Source: CAYLWW01 sp964387585
Lineage (GTDB): Bacteria > Pseudomonadota > Alphaproteobacteria > Rickettsiales > Midichloriaceae
Length of the DNA: 21,125 nucleotides
Direction: 5' to 3'
Assembly: GCA_964387585.1 (NCBI GenBank)
Contig: CAYLWW010000018.1
Coordinates: forward strand, 1 to 21,125
Shown: positions 6,345 through 14,635 of the stretch, piece after piece
Position numbering within the stretch: position 1 is the stretch's first letter
How the letters are laid out: each line of letters opens with the position of its first letter
The notes under the pieces: generated by a model
Told to the model about the DNA's origin: nothing
The model's input: only the letters and a program-made list of their open reading frames with translations
Database searches by the model: none
Program-made: the position numbers and the translations under genes

Positions 6345-8584
6345 TAATCTATCCATATTTTGCTGAGAACTATTCTGCCAAATCCGCCTCTATTACCTCG
6401 CCATAAGTAAGCTTCTTTTAATTCTTTCATTTTTTTATCACCAATAGTATTATTATTGGCTTGATTTTTTCTTTCCCATCTAATTACTTGATCAGTATCA
6501 CTAAATATAATGTCAGCCAATTTACTGTTGTTGAATTTTTGTATCGAAACCCCTTTGCCGCGTCTCATTATTGGTATTTGCGAAGTTGGGAACAGAAGTA
6601 ATTTATGATTTTGTCCCACACTAGCTACCCATTCACCTTCAACTACTTTACATATAGATGCTTTGCCTGCCTCGCAGTTGAGTATTTGCTTACCAGATTT
6701 AGTTTGAGCTATAACATCTTTTATTGGTACTATAAAACCTTTTCCATCTTCGCTAGCTATTAAGATGTTGATTGAGCTTTTATCTTCACTATAATCAAAT
6801 GCTGCTATTAGGTCTTCCTGATTTGCTAAATCTAATAAAACACGTATAGGTTCAAAATTTTTTCTGGATAATTTATTAATTGTAACAGTATAAAATTTCC
6901 CAAAATTAGAGAATAATACTAACTTACTATTATCATAGCTTTCTATGATAAATTTTCCCTCATCACCATCCTTGTATTTAATATTAGTTAGATTATGATT
7001 AGCTTGAGTTCTTATCCATCCCATTTTGGATATTATTATCGAAACAGGGCTCTTATTAAGATTATTTAAATCTACCATAGCTTGCTCTAAACTAACTATA
7101 GGTAATGAACCAAAAGTTGTTTTACGCACAGCAGATTTGTCTTTTGAGTATTGAGCTTGAATTTGCTTTAAGTCTTTTACTATATATTCAGAAGTTTTAT
7201 TTTCATTATTCAATATTGTTTCTAACTCTTGCTTTTCCTTACTAAACTTTATAATTTCTTTTTCTAGTTCTATTTGTTCTAATTTAGCTAAGGAGCGCAA
7301 CCTCATATTGAGAATGGCTTCTACTTGTTTTTCTGTCAGATTGTATCGAGATAAAAGTTCTTGTTTAGGGTTTTCCTCTTCCCTAATTATGTGGATTACT
7401 TCATCTAAGTTAAGATAAGCTATTAGTAGGCCTTGTAAAACCTCTAAACGACTTATTATATTGTTTAATAAGTAATTTAGCTTACGTTTTACTACCACAT
7501 AACGATGCTCTAAAAACTCTGTTAGTATTTGTTTTAAAGGCATTACTTGAGGATTGCCTTCGGAATTTAATGCATTCATATTGATATAAATTCTCACTTC
7601 AAGGTCAGTAGCCTTGAATAAGCTCTCCATCAGTAAATCTGCTTCTACTCCTTGATTAGGTATTATAATCAAACGAATTTCTTCATCAGATAAATCTTTA
7701 AAATCACTTATTAGTGGTAATTTTTTATTTTCGTAAAGTAATGCTAATTGTTCTAGTATTTGCTTTTTAGTTACTTGATATGGTATTTCATTTATAACTA
7801 CTTGATAATTGTTCTTTTTTAGAATTTCCGTATGCCATTTCGCTCTTAGCCTAACATTGCCTTTTCCAGTTTCGTAAATAGACCTTATTTCTTCAGGACT
7901 ACTCACTATTATTCCTCCGGTGGGAAAATCTGGGCCTAATAAGTAGCTTGTTAGTTCGATATTTGTTGCTTTTGGATTTTTTATTAGGTGGATTAAGGCT
8001 TGGCATATCTCAACTATATTATGTGGAGGAATAGAGGTAGCCATACCCACTGCAATACCTTCACTTCCGTTGGCTAATATATTTGGAACTGCTGTTGGTA
8101 AAATTACCGGCTCTCTATCGCTATTATCATAATTATTTTGCCAATCTACGGTATCTAATTCCAAATCACTAAGTAGCAAAGTTGCGTATTTAGTAAGCTT
8201 AGCTTCAGTATAACGCATTGCTGCTTGAGAATCGCCATCTATAGAACCGAAATTTCCTTGACCTTCCACTATAGGGTAACGAGTTGCAAAACTTTGAGCT
8301 AACCTTACCAAAGCATCATATACTGCCGTATCACCATGGGGGTGATACTTACCTATAACGTCTCCTACAATACGAGCACATTTTTTAAAACCCATTTCAG
8401 GTGATAATTTTAGCTGATACATCGCATATATTATGCGTCTATGTACTGGCTTTAATCCATCTCTTACATCAGGTAAAGATCTTGATACTATTGTAGATAT
8501 AGCATAAGATAAATAGCGCTTTTTTAATATATGCTCGAATTCTACTTCTTGATTAGAGCTTTCTTTTAATTGGTTTTGATCCAT
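6344..8584 (-). CDS. parC: DNA topoisomerase IV subunit A
   Basis: The DNA-breaking subunit of topoisomerase IV, which decatenates daughter chromosomes together with ParE. Its length is 746 residues, as in alphaproteobacterial ParC and shorter than GyrA. The catalytic tyrosine is Tyr125 in AAMRYTEAKL. The N-terminal winged-helix region has LPDVRDGLKPVHRR (37-50) and the quinolone-binding helix KYHPHGDTAVYD (79-90), with Thr86 where E. coli GyrA has Ser83 and ParC Ser80; Asp90 fills the acidic position. ParC rather than GyrA is chosen because the blade motif near 673 reads MRRGKGVSIQKF instead of the GyrA box QRRGGKG, and because of the GMATSIPPHN and TVDW...NYDNSDREPVILP style. It reads from glyA towards iscR. 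ParE is not in the window. Confidence 0.9.
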   Translation of the reverse strand: MDQNQLKESSNQEVEFEHILKKRYLSYAISTIVSRSLPDVRDGLKPVHRRIIYAMYQLKLSPEMGFKKCARIVGDVIGKYHPHGDTAVYDALVRLAQSFATRYPIVEGQGNFGSIDGDSQAAMRYTEAKLTKYATLLLSDLELDTVDWQNNYDNSDREPVILPTAVPNILANGSEGIAVGMATSIPPHNIVEICQALIHLIKNPKATNIELTSYLLGPDFPTGGIIVSSPEEIRSIYETGKGNVRLRAKWHTEILKKNNYQVVINEIPYQVTKKQILEQLALLYENKKLPLISDFKDLSDEEIRLIIIPNQGVEADLLMESLFKATDLEVRIYINMNALNSEGNPQVMPLKQILTEFLEHRYVVVKRKLNYLLNNIISRLEVLQGLLIAYLNLDEVIHIIREEENPKQELLSRYNLTEKQVEAILNMRLRSLAKLEQIELEKEIIKFSKEKQELETILNNENKTSEYIVKDLKQIQAQYSKDKSAVRKTTFGSLPIVSLEQAMVDLNNLNKSPVSIIISKMGWIRTQANHNLTNIKYKDGDEGKFIIESYDNSKLVLFSNFGKFYTVTINKLSRKNFEPIRVLLDLANQEDLIAAFDYSEDKSSINILIASEDGKGFIVPIKDVIAQTKSGKQILNCEAGKASICKVVEGEWVASVGQNHKLLLFPTSQIPIMRRGKGVSIQKFNNSKLADIIFSDTDQVIRWERKNQANNNTIGDKKMKELKEAYLWRGNRGGFGRIVLSKIWID

Positions 8585-8672
8585 ATTGTTAGTATGTGTT
8601 AAAAATCGAAACTGAGTAAGAAAGTTGCTTTAAATCAACCTTTTCAACGGATTCTAATGCTTAAGATGTTTT

Positions 8673-9965
8673 TTACTTATCAGAGCTATCGTATATGCTA
8701 AACTTTTTACATAATTCTATTACTTTCTGTTTAGCTATATTTTCGATTATTGTATTATTTTCGGGGTTGTTTTTTAATTCATCCAACACATCAGCTATGA
8801 GATGAGTGACTTGCTCAAATTCTTTAATGCCAAATCCTCTAGTTGTTCCTGCTGGTGTGCCCAGCCTAATTCCTGAAGTAATAGATGGTTTGGTATCATC
8901 AAATGGGATGCTGTTTTTATTGCATGTTAATCCTGCTGCTTCTAAACTTTTTTCAGCTAGCTTACCTGTTAACTTTTGTGGGCGTAGATCCACTAAAATC
9001 AAGTGGCAGTCAGTACCATCAGTGTAAATACTATAATTACGTTCTTTCATCACTGTTGCCATCACTTTAGCATTTTCTGCAACTGATTGCATATATTGAT
9101 GATATTCAGGCTTTAGTGCTTCATTGAATGCTACCGCTTTGGCAGCTATAACGTGCATTAAAGGTCCGCCTTGTATACCTGGGAATACAGCGCTTTTTAT
9201 AGAATTCGCTACTTTTTCATCATTAGTTAGTATCATACCTCCTCTAGGGCCACGTAACGTCTTATGAGTCGTAGTAGTTACTACATGGGCATATGGCAAA
9301 GGATCGTTATATAGTTTGCAAGCTACTAATCCTGCAAAATGAGCCATATCAACTAAAAGATAAGCTGATACACTATCTGCAATTTCACGAAATTTAGCAA
9401 AGTTAATTTGACGGGGGTAAGCTGAACACCCAGCTATTATAAGTTTAGGCTTGTGTTTAGCTGCTAATTCAGCTACTGCCTCATAATCTATACTACCATC
9501 TTCTGCATGCACTCCATAGTGCATTGCATTGAACCATTTTCCTGAGAGATTAACTTTACTTCCATGCGTAAGATGTCCCCCACAATCTAATGATAATCCT
9601 AAGATTGTATCATTAGGATTTAATAGAGCTAAAAACACAGCTTGATTAGCTTGAGAACCTGAGTGAGGTTGCACATTTACAAAACGAGCTCCAAAGATTT
9701 TTTTAGCTCTATCTATAGCTAAGCTTTCTACTTGGTCCACGAATTCGCAACCACCATAATACCTAGCTCCTGGGTATCCTTCTGCGTACTTGTTGGTTAA
9801 AATTGAACCTTGAGCTTCTAATACAGCTTTACTAACTATATTTTCGGATGCTATTAATTCTATGCTATACTGTTGTCTTTTGAGTTCATTTTGAATTATG
9901 TCATACACTTCGTTATCAGCTTCTGATAAGCTATTAAGAAAAAATGCTTTATTACTTTTTATCAT
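8673..9965 (-). CDS. glyA: Serine hydroxymethyltransferase
   Basis: Interconverts serine and glycine with tetrahydrofolate, supplying 5,10-methylene-THF for thymidylate, purine and formyl-Met synthesis in the cytoplasm. At 430 residues it is close to the E. coli enzyme (417). The PLP lysine is Lys235 in the diagnostic VVTTTTHKTLRGPRGG motif. Other landmarks are ELIASEN (36-42), NKYAEGYPGARYYGG (58-72), NVQPHSGSQAN (97-107), and VDMAHFAGL (205-213). It lies 88 bp upstream of parC, and its 5' flank contains two overlapping AT-rich hairpins and then tRNA-Leu. No internal defect is visible. Confidence 0.97.
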   Translation of the reverse strand: MIKSNKAFFLNSLSEADNEVYDIIQNELKRQQYSIELIASENIVSKAVLEAQGSILTNKYAEGYPGARYYGGCEFVDQVESLAIDRAKKIFGARFVNVQPHSGSQANQAVFLALLNPNDTILGLSLDCGGHLTHGSKVNLSGKWFNAMHYGVHAEDGSIDYEAVAELAAKHKPKLIIAGCSAYPRQINFAKFREIADSVSAYLLVDMAHFAGLVACKLYNDPLPYAHVVTTTTHKTLRGPRGGMILTNDEKVANSIKSAVFPGIQGGPLMHVIAAKAVAFNEALKPEYHQYMQSVAENAKVMATVMKERNYSIYTDGTDCHLILVDLRPQKLTGKLAEKSLEAAGLTCNKNSIPFDDTKPSITSGIRLGTPAGTTRGFGIKEFEQVTHLIADVLDELKNNPENNTIIENIAKQKVIELCKKFSIYDSSDK

Positions 9966-10059
9966 ATTTTGAGCGAAATCGAGGTTTAATTAGTTAAAAT
10001 AAAATGATTCTGGATTTTGCTAAAAACCGATTACTTATTATTTAATTTAGCTTTATTTT

Positions 10060-10092
10060 AAATTCGCTGAGTGAATTTCTATATGAGAAATT
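10060..10092. repeat. Two overlapping, mutually exclusive small inverted repeats upstream of glyA
   Basis: AAATTC (10060-10065) pairs with GAATTT (10073-10078) around a 7-base loop. AATTTCT (10074-10080) pairs with AGAAATT (10086-10092) around a 5-base loop. The two stems share 10074-10078, so only one can form at a time. They lie 95-127 bases upstream of the glyA ATG, between tRNA-Leu and glyA. Short AT-only stems arise often by chance in DNA this AT-rich, so function is unproven. Confidence 0.3.
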
Positions 10093-10210
10093 ATGCTTAG
10101 TAGTAGATAGTAGAAAAATTTTACCTAACTCCTTATCTTTTTTATAGCGATAAAAGCTGAATATAAATCAGGTTGAATAAAATCCAATGGTATATACAAT
10201 TGTGGAATGA

Positions 10211-10296
10211 TGGTACCCGCAGCCAGACTTGAACTGGCAAGGGATTGCTCCCCACGGATTTTAAGTCCGTTATGTCTACCATTCCATCATGCGGGC
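10211..10296 (-). tRNA. tRNA-Leu (anticodon UAA), CCA encoded
   Basis: An 86-base class II tRNA on the minus strand. The acceptor stem is GCCCGCA with TGCGGGT, which gives a G1-U72 wobble pair, followed by discriminator A and an encoded CCA. The anticodon stem ACGGA/TCCGT encloses the loop CTTAAAA, with anticodon TAA. The T arm is GCCAG-TTCAAGT-CTGGC. The long variable arm (GGGGAGCAATCCC region) is as expected for leucine. It lies in the gap between the divergent ruvA and glyA genes and may share a transcript with glyA. Confidence 0.95.
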
Positions 10297-10370
10297 ACTA
10301 ACTTGAAAATTGCTACATTAAAATATTTATGGTAAGTTTACTAGCAACTTTTTACATACTAAATAAGTAT

Positions 10371-10376
10371 TATAAT
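10371..10376 (+). promoter_or_regulatory. Candidate -10 box for ruvA
   Basis: A consensus TATAAT lies 56 bases upstream of the ruvA ATG, in the gap between the divergent tRNA-Leu and ruvA. The best -35 candidates are poor: TTTTTA with a 16-bp spacer, or TTTACA with only 14 bp. It is reported for its position; AT-rich background makes chance matches common. Confidence 0.35.
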
Positions 10377-10432
10377 ATTACAACAATTTTTTTTATTAAT
10401 TACTAATAAAAATTTTATTTCAAGCTTTTTTT

Positions 10433-11065
10433 ATGATCGGTAAGTTAACTGGTATAATAGATAATATAGAAGATGAGTATATGATTATAGATGTAAATGG
10501 AGTAGGTTACATAGTTTATTGTTCTAGTCACACTTTGTCTAACTTAGAAGTAGGAACTGCATATTCAATACTAATCGATATGCACGTAAAAGAAGATGGG
10601 AGTTTGCTTTATGGATTTAGCAATAACTTAGAGAAATTATGTTTTAAGCATCTAATATCGGTGCAGGGAGTAGGTGGGAAGGTTGCTCTTGCAATACTAA
10701 GTAAATTAGTGCCAGAGCAAGTTATTTACGCTATAAAAACCTCTAATATCGCAACTTTCAAGAGTATCATTGGAATAGGCCCCAAGTTAGCAACTAGAAT
10801 AGTGACTGAATTAAAATCTAATAAACAAATTATGGGCCAAGTTTTACAAAGTTATATTGAAGAGGGGGTTGATGAGATGAAAAACACGAATTCTGTTAAT
10901 ACTGGCAGCTCTAATCAGCTGGTGAATGATGCTATCTCAGCTATAGCTAATTTAGGATTTAATAAGAATTCTATGTCACCATTAATTATAAAATTGTATA
11001 ATTCTAATCCTGGAATAGATTTGGAATCGCTGATTAAGTTATTTTTGTCTAATATCAATAAGTGA
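10433..11065 (+). CDS. ruvA: Holliday junction branch migration protein RuvA
   Basis: The DNA-binding tetramer subunit that holds a Holliday junction and recruits the RuvB motor for branch migration. Its length, 210 residues, is normal. The OB-fold domain begins MIGKLTGIID and covers about 1-63. Tandem helix-hairpin-helix motifs follow: SVQGVGGKVALAIL near 76-89 and IIGIGPKLATRIV near 111-123. After an acidic linker (EEGVDEM, about 143-149) the C-terminal RuvB-binding three-helix domain starts near residue 163 (LVNDAISAIANLGF). ruvB, often next to ruvA in other bacteria, does not follow; dnaN comes 190 bp later. The ATG is supported by the family-standard N-terminus. Confidence 0.95.
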   Translation: MIGKLTGIIDNIEDEYMIIDVNGVGYIVYCSSHTLSNLEVGTAYSILIDMHVKEDGSLLYGFSNNLEKLCFKHLISVQGVGGKVALAILSKLVPEQVIYAIKTSNIATFKSIIGIGPKLATRIVTELKSNKQIMGQVLQSYIEEGVDEMKNTNSVNTGSSNQLVNDAISAIANLGFNKNSMSPLIIKLYNSNPGIDLESLIKLFLSNINK

Positions 11066-11255
11066 TATTTCACTCTGGCAAATTTAATTAGCAGTATATA
11101 AAAGTGAATCAACCTAAATTTTTGCCTTGTTCACCTAGTTTATTATTGTAATTTTACTACATTTTGCTAATGTTAATAAATAAAGTAATGTACAAATTAA
11201 AGTATTAGTGTAAAGCTATAAAAAATTTTATTGAAAATATTAGCGAATTGTTAGC

Positions 11256-12419
11256 ATGCATGTAAGTATAAATAGAGAATCTTTATTAAAGTCACTAACC
11301 AAAGTTCAATCTATAGTCGAAAAGCGTAGCACTATTCCTATTCTAGAGCATGTAAAAATAGAAATAGACAAAGATAATTTGACTCTAACTGCTACAGATA
11401 TGGATATAGCAGTTACTGACACATTACCAATAGCAAATCAAGTTAATTTTAGCTTCACAACTGTAGCACATACCTTATATGAAATAGTAAGGAAAATTTA
11501 CGATACTGATACAATTGATATTCAAATTGATAATACCTCTAGTGTATTATTAAAAGCTGGAAAAAGTAGATTTAGCTTACCATGCTTGCTTGCAGAAGAA
11601 TTTCCAAGTTTTGATATGTTTTTTGAAGGTTATAAATTCACTATAGAGCGAAATTTGCTTTATTTCCTTTTAAACCAAACAAAGCATGCTATGTGTTTAG
11701 GAGAAGCCAGATACTACTTGAATGGCGTTTACTTGCATCAAGTTATTAATGCTAATGGCGATAAAGTGTTAAGAGGAGTTGCCACTGATTCTCATCGCTT
11801 AGCTAGTGCTGAAGTTAATTTGCAGTTAGAGTTAGACATAGGTAACTTAACTGGGGTGATTATACCTAAAAAAACAGTACATGAATTAATAAAGCTATTG
11901 GATAGCGATAGTAGCATTGCAGAGATAGAAGTGCTATTAAACGAAAATAGAGTTTTATTTAATATAGGTAGTACAAAGCTAATTTCTAAGGTAATAGATG
12001 CGAGCTTCCCAGACTATAAAGAGCCACTTGAAGCTCTTAAAGTAGTTAATGAAAAGAAATTAACAGTAAGAGTAAATGAGTTAAAACGAGCAATTGATCT
12101 AGTTAATTCAGTGGCTGAGGGAAAGACTAAAGCTGTGCAGTTAATAGTAGAGAACTCTACACTTACTGTAGCTGTAGATAACAAAGTAACTAATAAAAGT
12201 TCTGCTATGCAGGAGATTGAAGCTGAATTTAATGCTAAAGAGAGACTAGAAATATTGCTGAATTCTAAATATATTATGGATTGTCTAACAGCAATACAAG
12301 GAGAGATGGCGGAGTTCTCTATTAATAATAATGTTAGTGGTATTTTGATCAGTGATCCTAACGATAGAAGATGCTCTTATATATTAATGCCTATGCAACT
12401 CAATGATGCAGAAATATAA
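11256..12419 (+). CDS. dnaN: DNA polymerase III subunit beta (sliding clamp)
   Basis: The ring-shaped processivity clamp of replicative DNA polymerase. Its length is 387 residues, slightly above E. coli (366) and usual for alphaproteobacteria. Family marks are the N-terminal KSLTKVQSIVEKRSTIPIL segment, LTATDMDIAV near 43-52, GVATDSHRLA near the middle of domain 2, KVIDASFPDY in domain 3, and the C-terminal YILMPMQL, which forms part of the partner-binding cleft. In most members the last residues are M-P-M-R-L; here an Asn/Asp-containing tail (NDAEI) extends past it. dnaA is not adjacent. ribD begins on the base after the dnaN stop codon, so the two are very probably co-transcribed and translationally coupled. 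Confidence 0.96.
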   Translation: MHVSINRESLLKSLTKVQSIVEKRSTIPILEHVKIEIDKDNLTLTATDMDIAVTDTLPIANQVNFSFTTVAHTLYEIVRKIYDTDTIDIQIDNTSSVLLKAGKSRFSLPCLLAEEFPSFDMFFEGYKFTIERNLLYFLLNQTKHAMCLGEARYYLNGVYLHQVINANGDKVLRGVATDSHRLASAEVNLQLELDIGNLTGVIIPKKTVHELIKLLDSDSSIAEIEVLLNENRVLFNIGSTKLISKVIDASFPDYKEPLEALKVVNEKKLTVRVNELKRAIDLVNSVAEGKTKAVQLIVENSTLTVAVDNKVTNKSSAMQEIEAEFNAKERLEILLNSKYIMDCLTAIQGEMAEFSINNNVSGILISDPNDRRCSYILMPMQLNDAEI

Positions 12420-13541
12420 ATGGCTGAATTCGATGATAGCTCTATAGATAGCATATTTATCGAAAAAGCTATCGAATTGGCTTATAAAGGGTTAGGTAAG
12501 ACCATGCCTAATCCTAGTGTAGGCTGTATAATAGCTACTAATAGGAATGTATTGGCTAGCGCATGTTCGGCTGCCCTTGGAGGTAGTCACGCAGAATACT
12601 TAGCTATTAAGCAGTTGAACAGTCTTGGTTTAAGTTCTGCCGAATTAGAAAAAGCAACTTTATATGTTACACTTGAGCCTTGTTGTCATTACGGAAAAAA
12701 CCCACCATGCACTGACATTATTATAAAATCTGGATTAAGAAGAGTTGTAATCGCTGTTGCTGACCCATATCATGAAGTTGCAGGCAAGGGTATAGCCCAA
12801 TTAAATAATGCTGGTTTAGAGGTAATAGTTGGGCCTCACTCTGAAAAAGCTAAAGAATTGATGAAGGGTTTCTTCTCTCGTATTCAAAAATCCAGGCCTT
12901 TTACAACTTTAAAGCTAGCTGTAAGCATAGATGGTAAAATAGCTTTAAGTAATGGTGATAGTAAATGGATAAGTAGTAAAGAACAGTTAAAAAAGGCCAA
13001 TGAGTTAAGAAATATAAATGATGCTATAATGGTTGGTATAGGAACTGTATTATCTGATAATCCTATGTTGACGTATAGAAATGATCCTATAGAAGACAGT
13101 GCACAACCTATGCGTGTAATATTAGATTCTAAACTAAAAATTCCTTTAGAAGCCAATTTATGCACTTCTGCAAAACGGTTTCGCACCGTTCTATTTGCAT
13201 TAGAAAGTAATTTTTATAATAAATTAGATTTCTATCAGCAAAAGATAAAGCATCTTTCAGAATTAGGAATCAAGGTTTTGGCTGCGCCATTATCAAGTTA
13301 TAATGAAAGCATATGCATGCAATTTGTATTGAAAAAATTAGGAGAGCTAGGGGTAAATGACCTATTGGTTGAAGGTGGTAGTGGGATCGCCACATCGTTG
13401 ATTAAACAATCTCTTATCGATAAAATGATATGTTTTATTTCTCCTTTGATAATAGGAAATGATGGAATACCTGCTTTTAGCGAGTTGGGGATAAAAAGCC
13501 TAGTAGATGCTAAGAAAATACCTATTGAAATTTTTCTATAA
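12420..13541 (+). CDS. ribD: Bifunctional riboflavin deaminase-reductase RibD
   Basis: Carries out two steps of riboflavin synthesis: deamination of the pyrimidine made from GTP, then NADPH-dependent reduction of the ribosyl side chain. The N-terminal CMP/dCMP-deaminase-like domain (about 10-150) has the zinc and proton-transfer motif HAE (57-59) and the ligands Cys88 and Cys97 in PCCHYGKNPPC. The C-terminal reductase domain begins with RPFTTLKLAVSIDGKIA (about 159-175), followed by WIS and DAIMVGIGTVLSDNPMLT, and later LLVEGGSGIA. Length is 373 residues, near E. coli RibD (367). The ATG starts directly after the dnaN TAA. No other rib gene is seen. It converges on the Sua5-type gene 48 bp further on. 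Confidence 0.95.
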   Translation: MAEFDDSSIDSIFIEKAIELAYKGLGKTMPNPSVGCIIATNRNVLASACSAALGGSHAEYLAIKQLNSLGLSSAELEKATLYVTLEPCCHYGKNPPCTDIIIKSGLRRVVIAVADPYHEVAGKGIAQLNNAGLEVIVGPHSEKAKELMKGFFSRIQKSRPFTTLKLAVSIDGKIALSNGDSKWISSKEQLKKANELRNINDAIMVGIGTVLSDNPMLTYRNDPIEDSAQPMRVILDSKLKIPLEANLCTSAKRFRTVLFALESNFYNKLDFYQQKIKHLSELGIKVLAAPLSSYNESICMQFVLKKLGELGVNDLLVEGGSGIATSLIKQSLIDKMICFISPLIIGNDGIPAFSELGIKSLVDAKKIPIEIFL

Positions 13542-13559
13542 AATTTTCTACAAAAATTT
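13541..13559. terminator. Weak AT-only hairpin between converging ribD and Sua5 genes
   Basis: AAATTTT (13541-13547) and AAAATTT (13553-13559) form a perfect 7-bp inverted repeat with a 5-base loop in the 48-bp gap between two convergent genes. The location suits a bidirectional transcription end, but the stem has no G-C pair and no proper U tract follows, so this is a weak call. Confidence 0.25.
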
Positions 13560-13589
13560 AATTTATAATATAGCTAAAGTATTTTAATT

Positions 13590-14570
13590 TTAATAGCTTG
13601 CCTTATACAATCTATCTAAAATATCTCCCCATTCTTTAAGTATAGGAGGAGTTTCAATCAAAATTTCATCTACCCCTAATCCATCAAGTTTATGTAACGT
13701 ATAGTACATGACTTTTGCATAATCACCTTTATTGCTTGGGACTTTTACAGCATTGTTATGGGATTCAAGAACTAGAATAGATGAATAATACATAAATGCA
13801 AAGTATTTCATTTTATTTTCAGGTAAGTCAATATAATCAAGTATTTGATTTGCTGACATTAACTTGGTTTTTGTATAAGGTTGATAATGCTTTTTCATAT
13901 TGCCAGGGACATTTTCTAAATGCTGGTTAGGCATATGAATTTGATGCCCCAAAACTTCTTCAATCATTTCTTTTGTGATTGGTCCTTTTCTCAAGATTGT
14001 TATTGTTGGTCTAGTTAAATCTAAAATTGTTGACTCTATTCCTATGCCGCACGCTCCTCCATCTAGGACTGCTGAAATCTTACCATATAAGTTATCCATA
14101 ACATGTTGGGCGGTGGTTGGGCTTATTTTGGTATGGGGATTGGCTGAAGGGGCTGCTAGTCCGCTGCCTAATGCATCTATTATATCAAGTAAAGCAGGAT
14201 TGTTGGGTATGCGAATAGCAACGGAATCTAGGTTAGCAGTTAAAGAATTATGAACAGAATCCTTTTTTTTAAATAGCATAGTTAATGGTCCCGGCCAAAA
14301 ATGCTTTGCTAGAAGATTTGCGCTTAATGGTATATGTTTCGCCCATTTACTTAATTGTTCAAAAGAACTGATATGCACTATGAGCGGATGAGTTGGGGGT
14401 CTACCTTTAGCTATAAAAATTTTTTTAATTGCTTCATCATTCATTGCATCTGCTGCTAAACCATAAACAGTTTCAGTAGGTACGGCAACAATTTCACCAC
14501 TTCTAATTAGTGAAATAGCTTTCAATATATCTTGAGGATTAGTGGTTTTAAGTAGTTCGGTTTGTTTCAT
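13590..14570 (-). CDS. Threonylcarbamoyl-AMP synthase, Sua5 type
   Basis: Makes L-threonylcarbamoyl-AMP from threonine, bicarbonate and ATP, the first step of t6A37 modification in tRNAs that read ANN codons. The YrdC-like domain (about 8-200) shows VPTETVYGLAADA (30-42), KGRPPTHPLIVH (55-66), WPGPLT, APSANPHTKISPT and ESTILDL. A Sua5-type linker follows (PGNMKKHYQPYTK), then a C-terminal Rossmann-like domain ending LDRLYKASY. At 326 residues it is the long Sua5 form rather than the short TsaC/YrdC form of E. coli (190). It stands 65 bp after lptD on the same strand. The transfer proteins TsaB and TsaD are not in the window. Confidence 0.93.
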   Translation of the reverse strand: MKQTELLKTTNPQDILKAISLIRSGEIVAVPTETVYGLAADAMNDEAIKKIFIAKGRPPTHPLIVHISSFEQLSKWAKHIPLSANLLAKHFWPGPLTMLFKKKDSVHNSLTANLDSVAIRIPNNPALLDIIDALGSGLAAPSANPHTKISPTTAQHVMDNLYGKISAVLDGGACGIGIESTILDLTRPTITILRKGPITKEMIEEVLGHQIHMPNQHLENVPGNMKKHYQPYTKTKLMSANQILDYIDLPENKMKYFAFMYYSSILVLESHNNAVKVPSNKGDYAKVMYYTLHKLDGLGVDEILIETPPILKEWGDILDRLYKASY

Positions 14571-14635
14571 AAAAATAGAATTATATTATCTGGCTAATGG
14601 CAATGGTTATTTATACGCATATTTAAGACTAAAGC

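Noticed and set aside
9966..10210. Glycine or folate-type riboswitch upstream of glyA
   Set aside because: No conserved riboswitch core was recognised; only short AT-rich hairpins are present.
10915..11112. Minus-strand open frame overlapping the end of ruvA and the gap after it
   Set aside because: Mostly antisense to the RuvA C-terminal domain; no start context or family resemblance.
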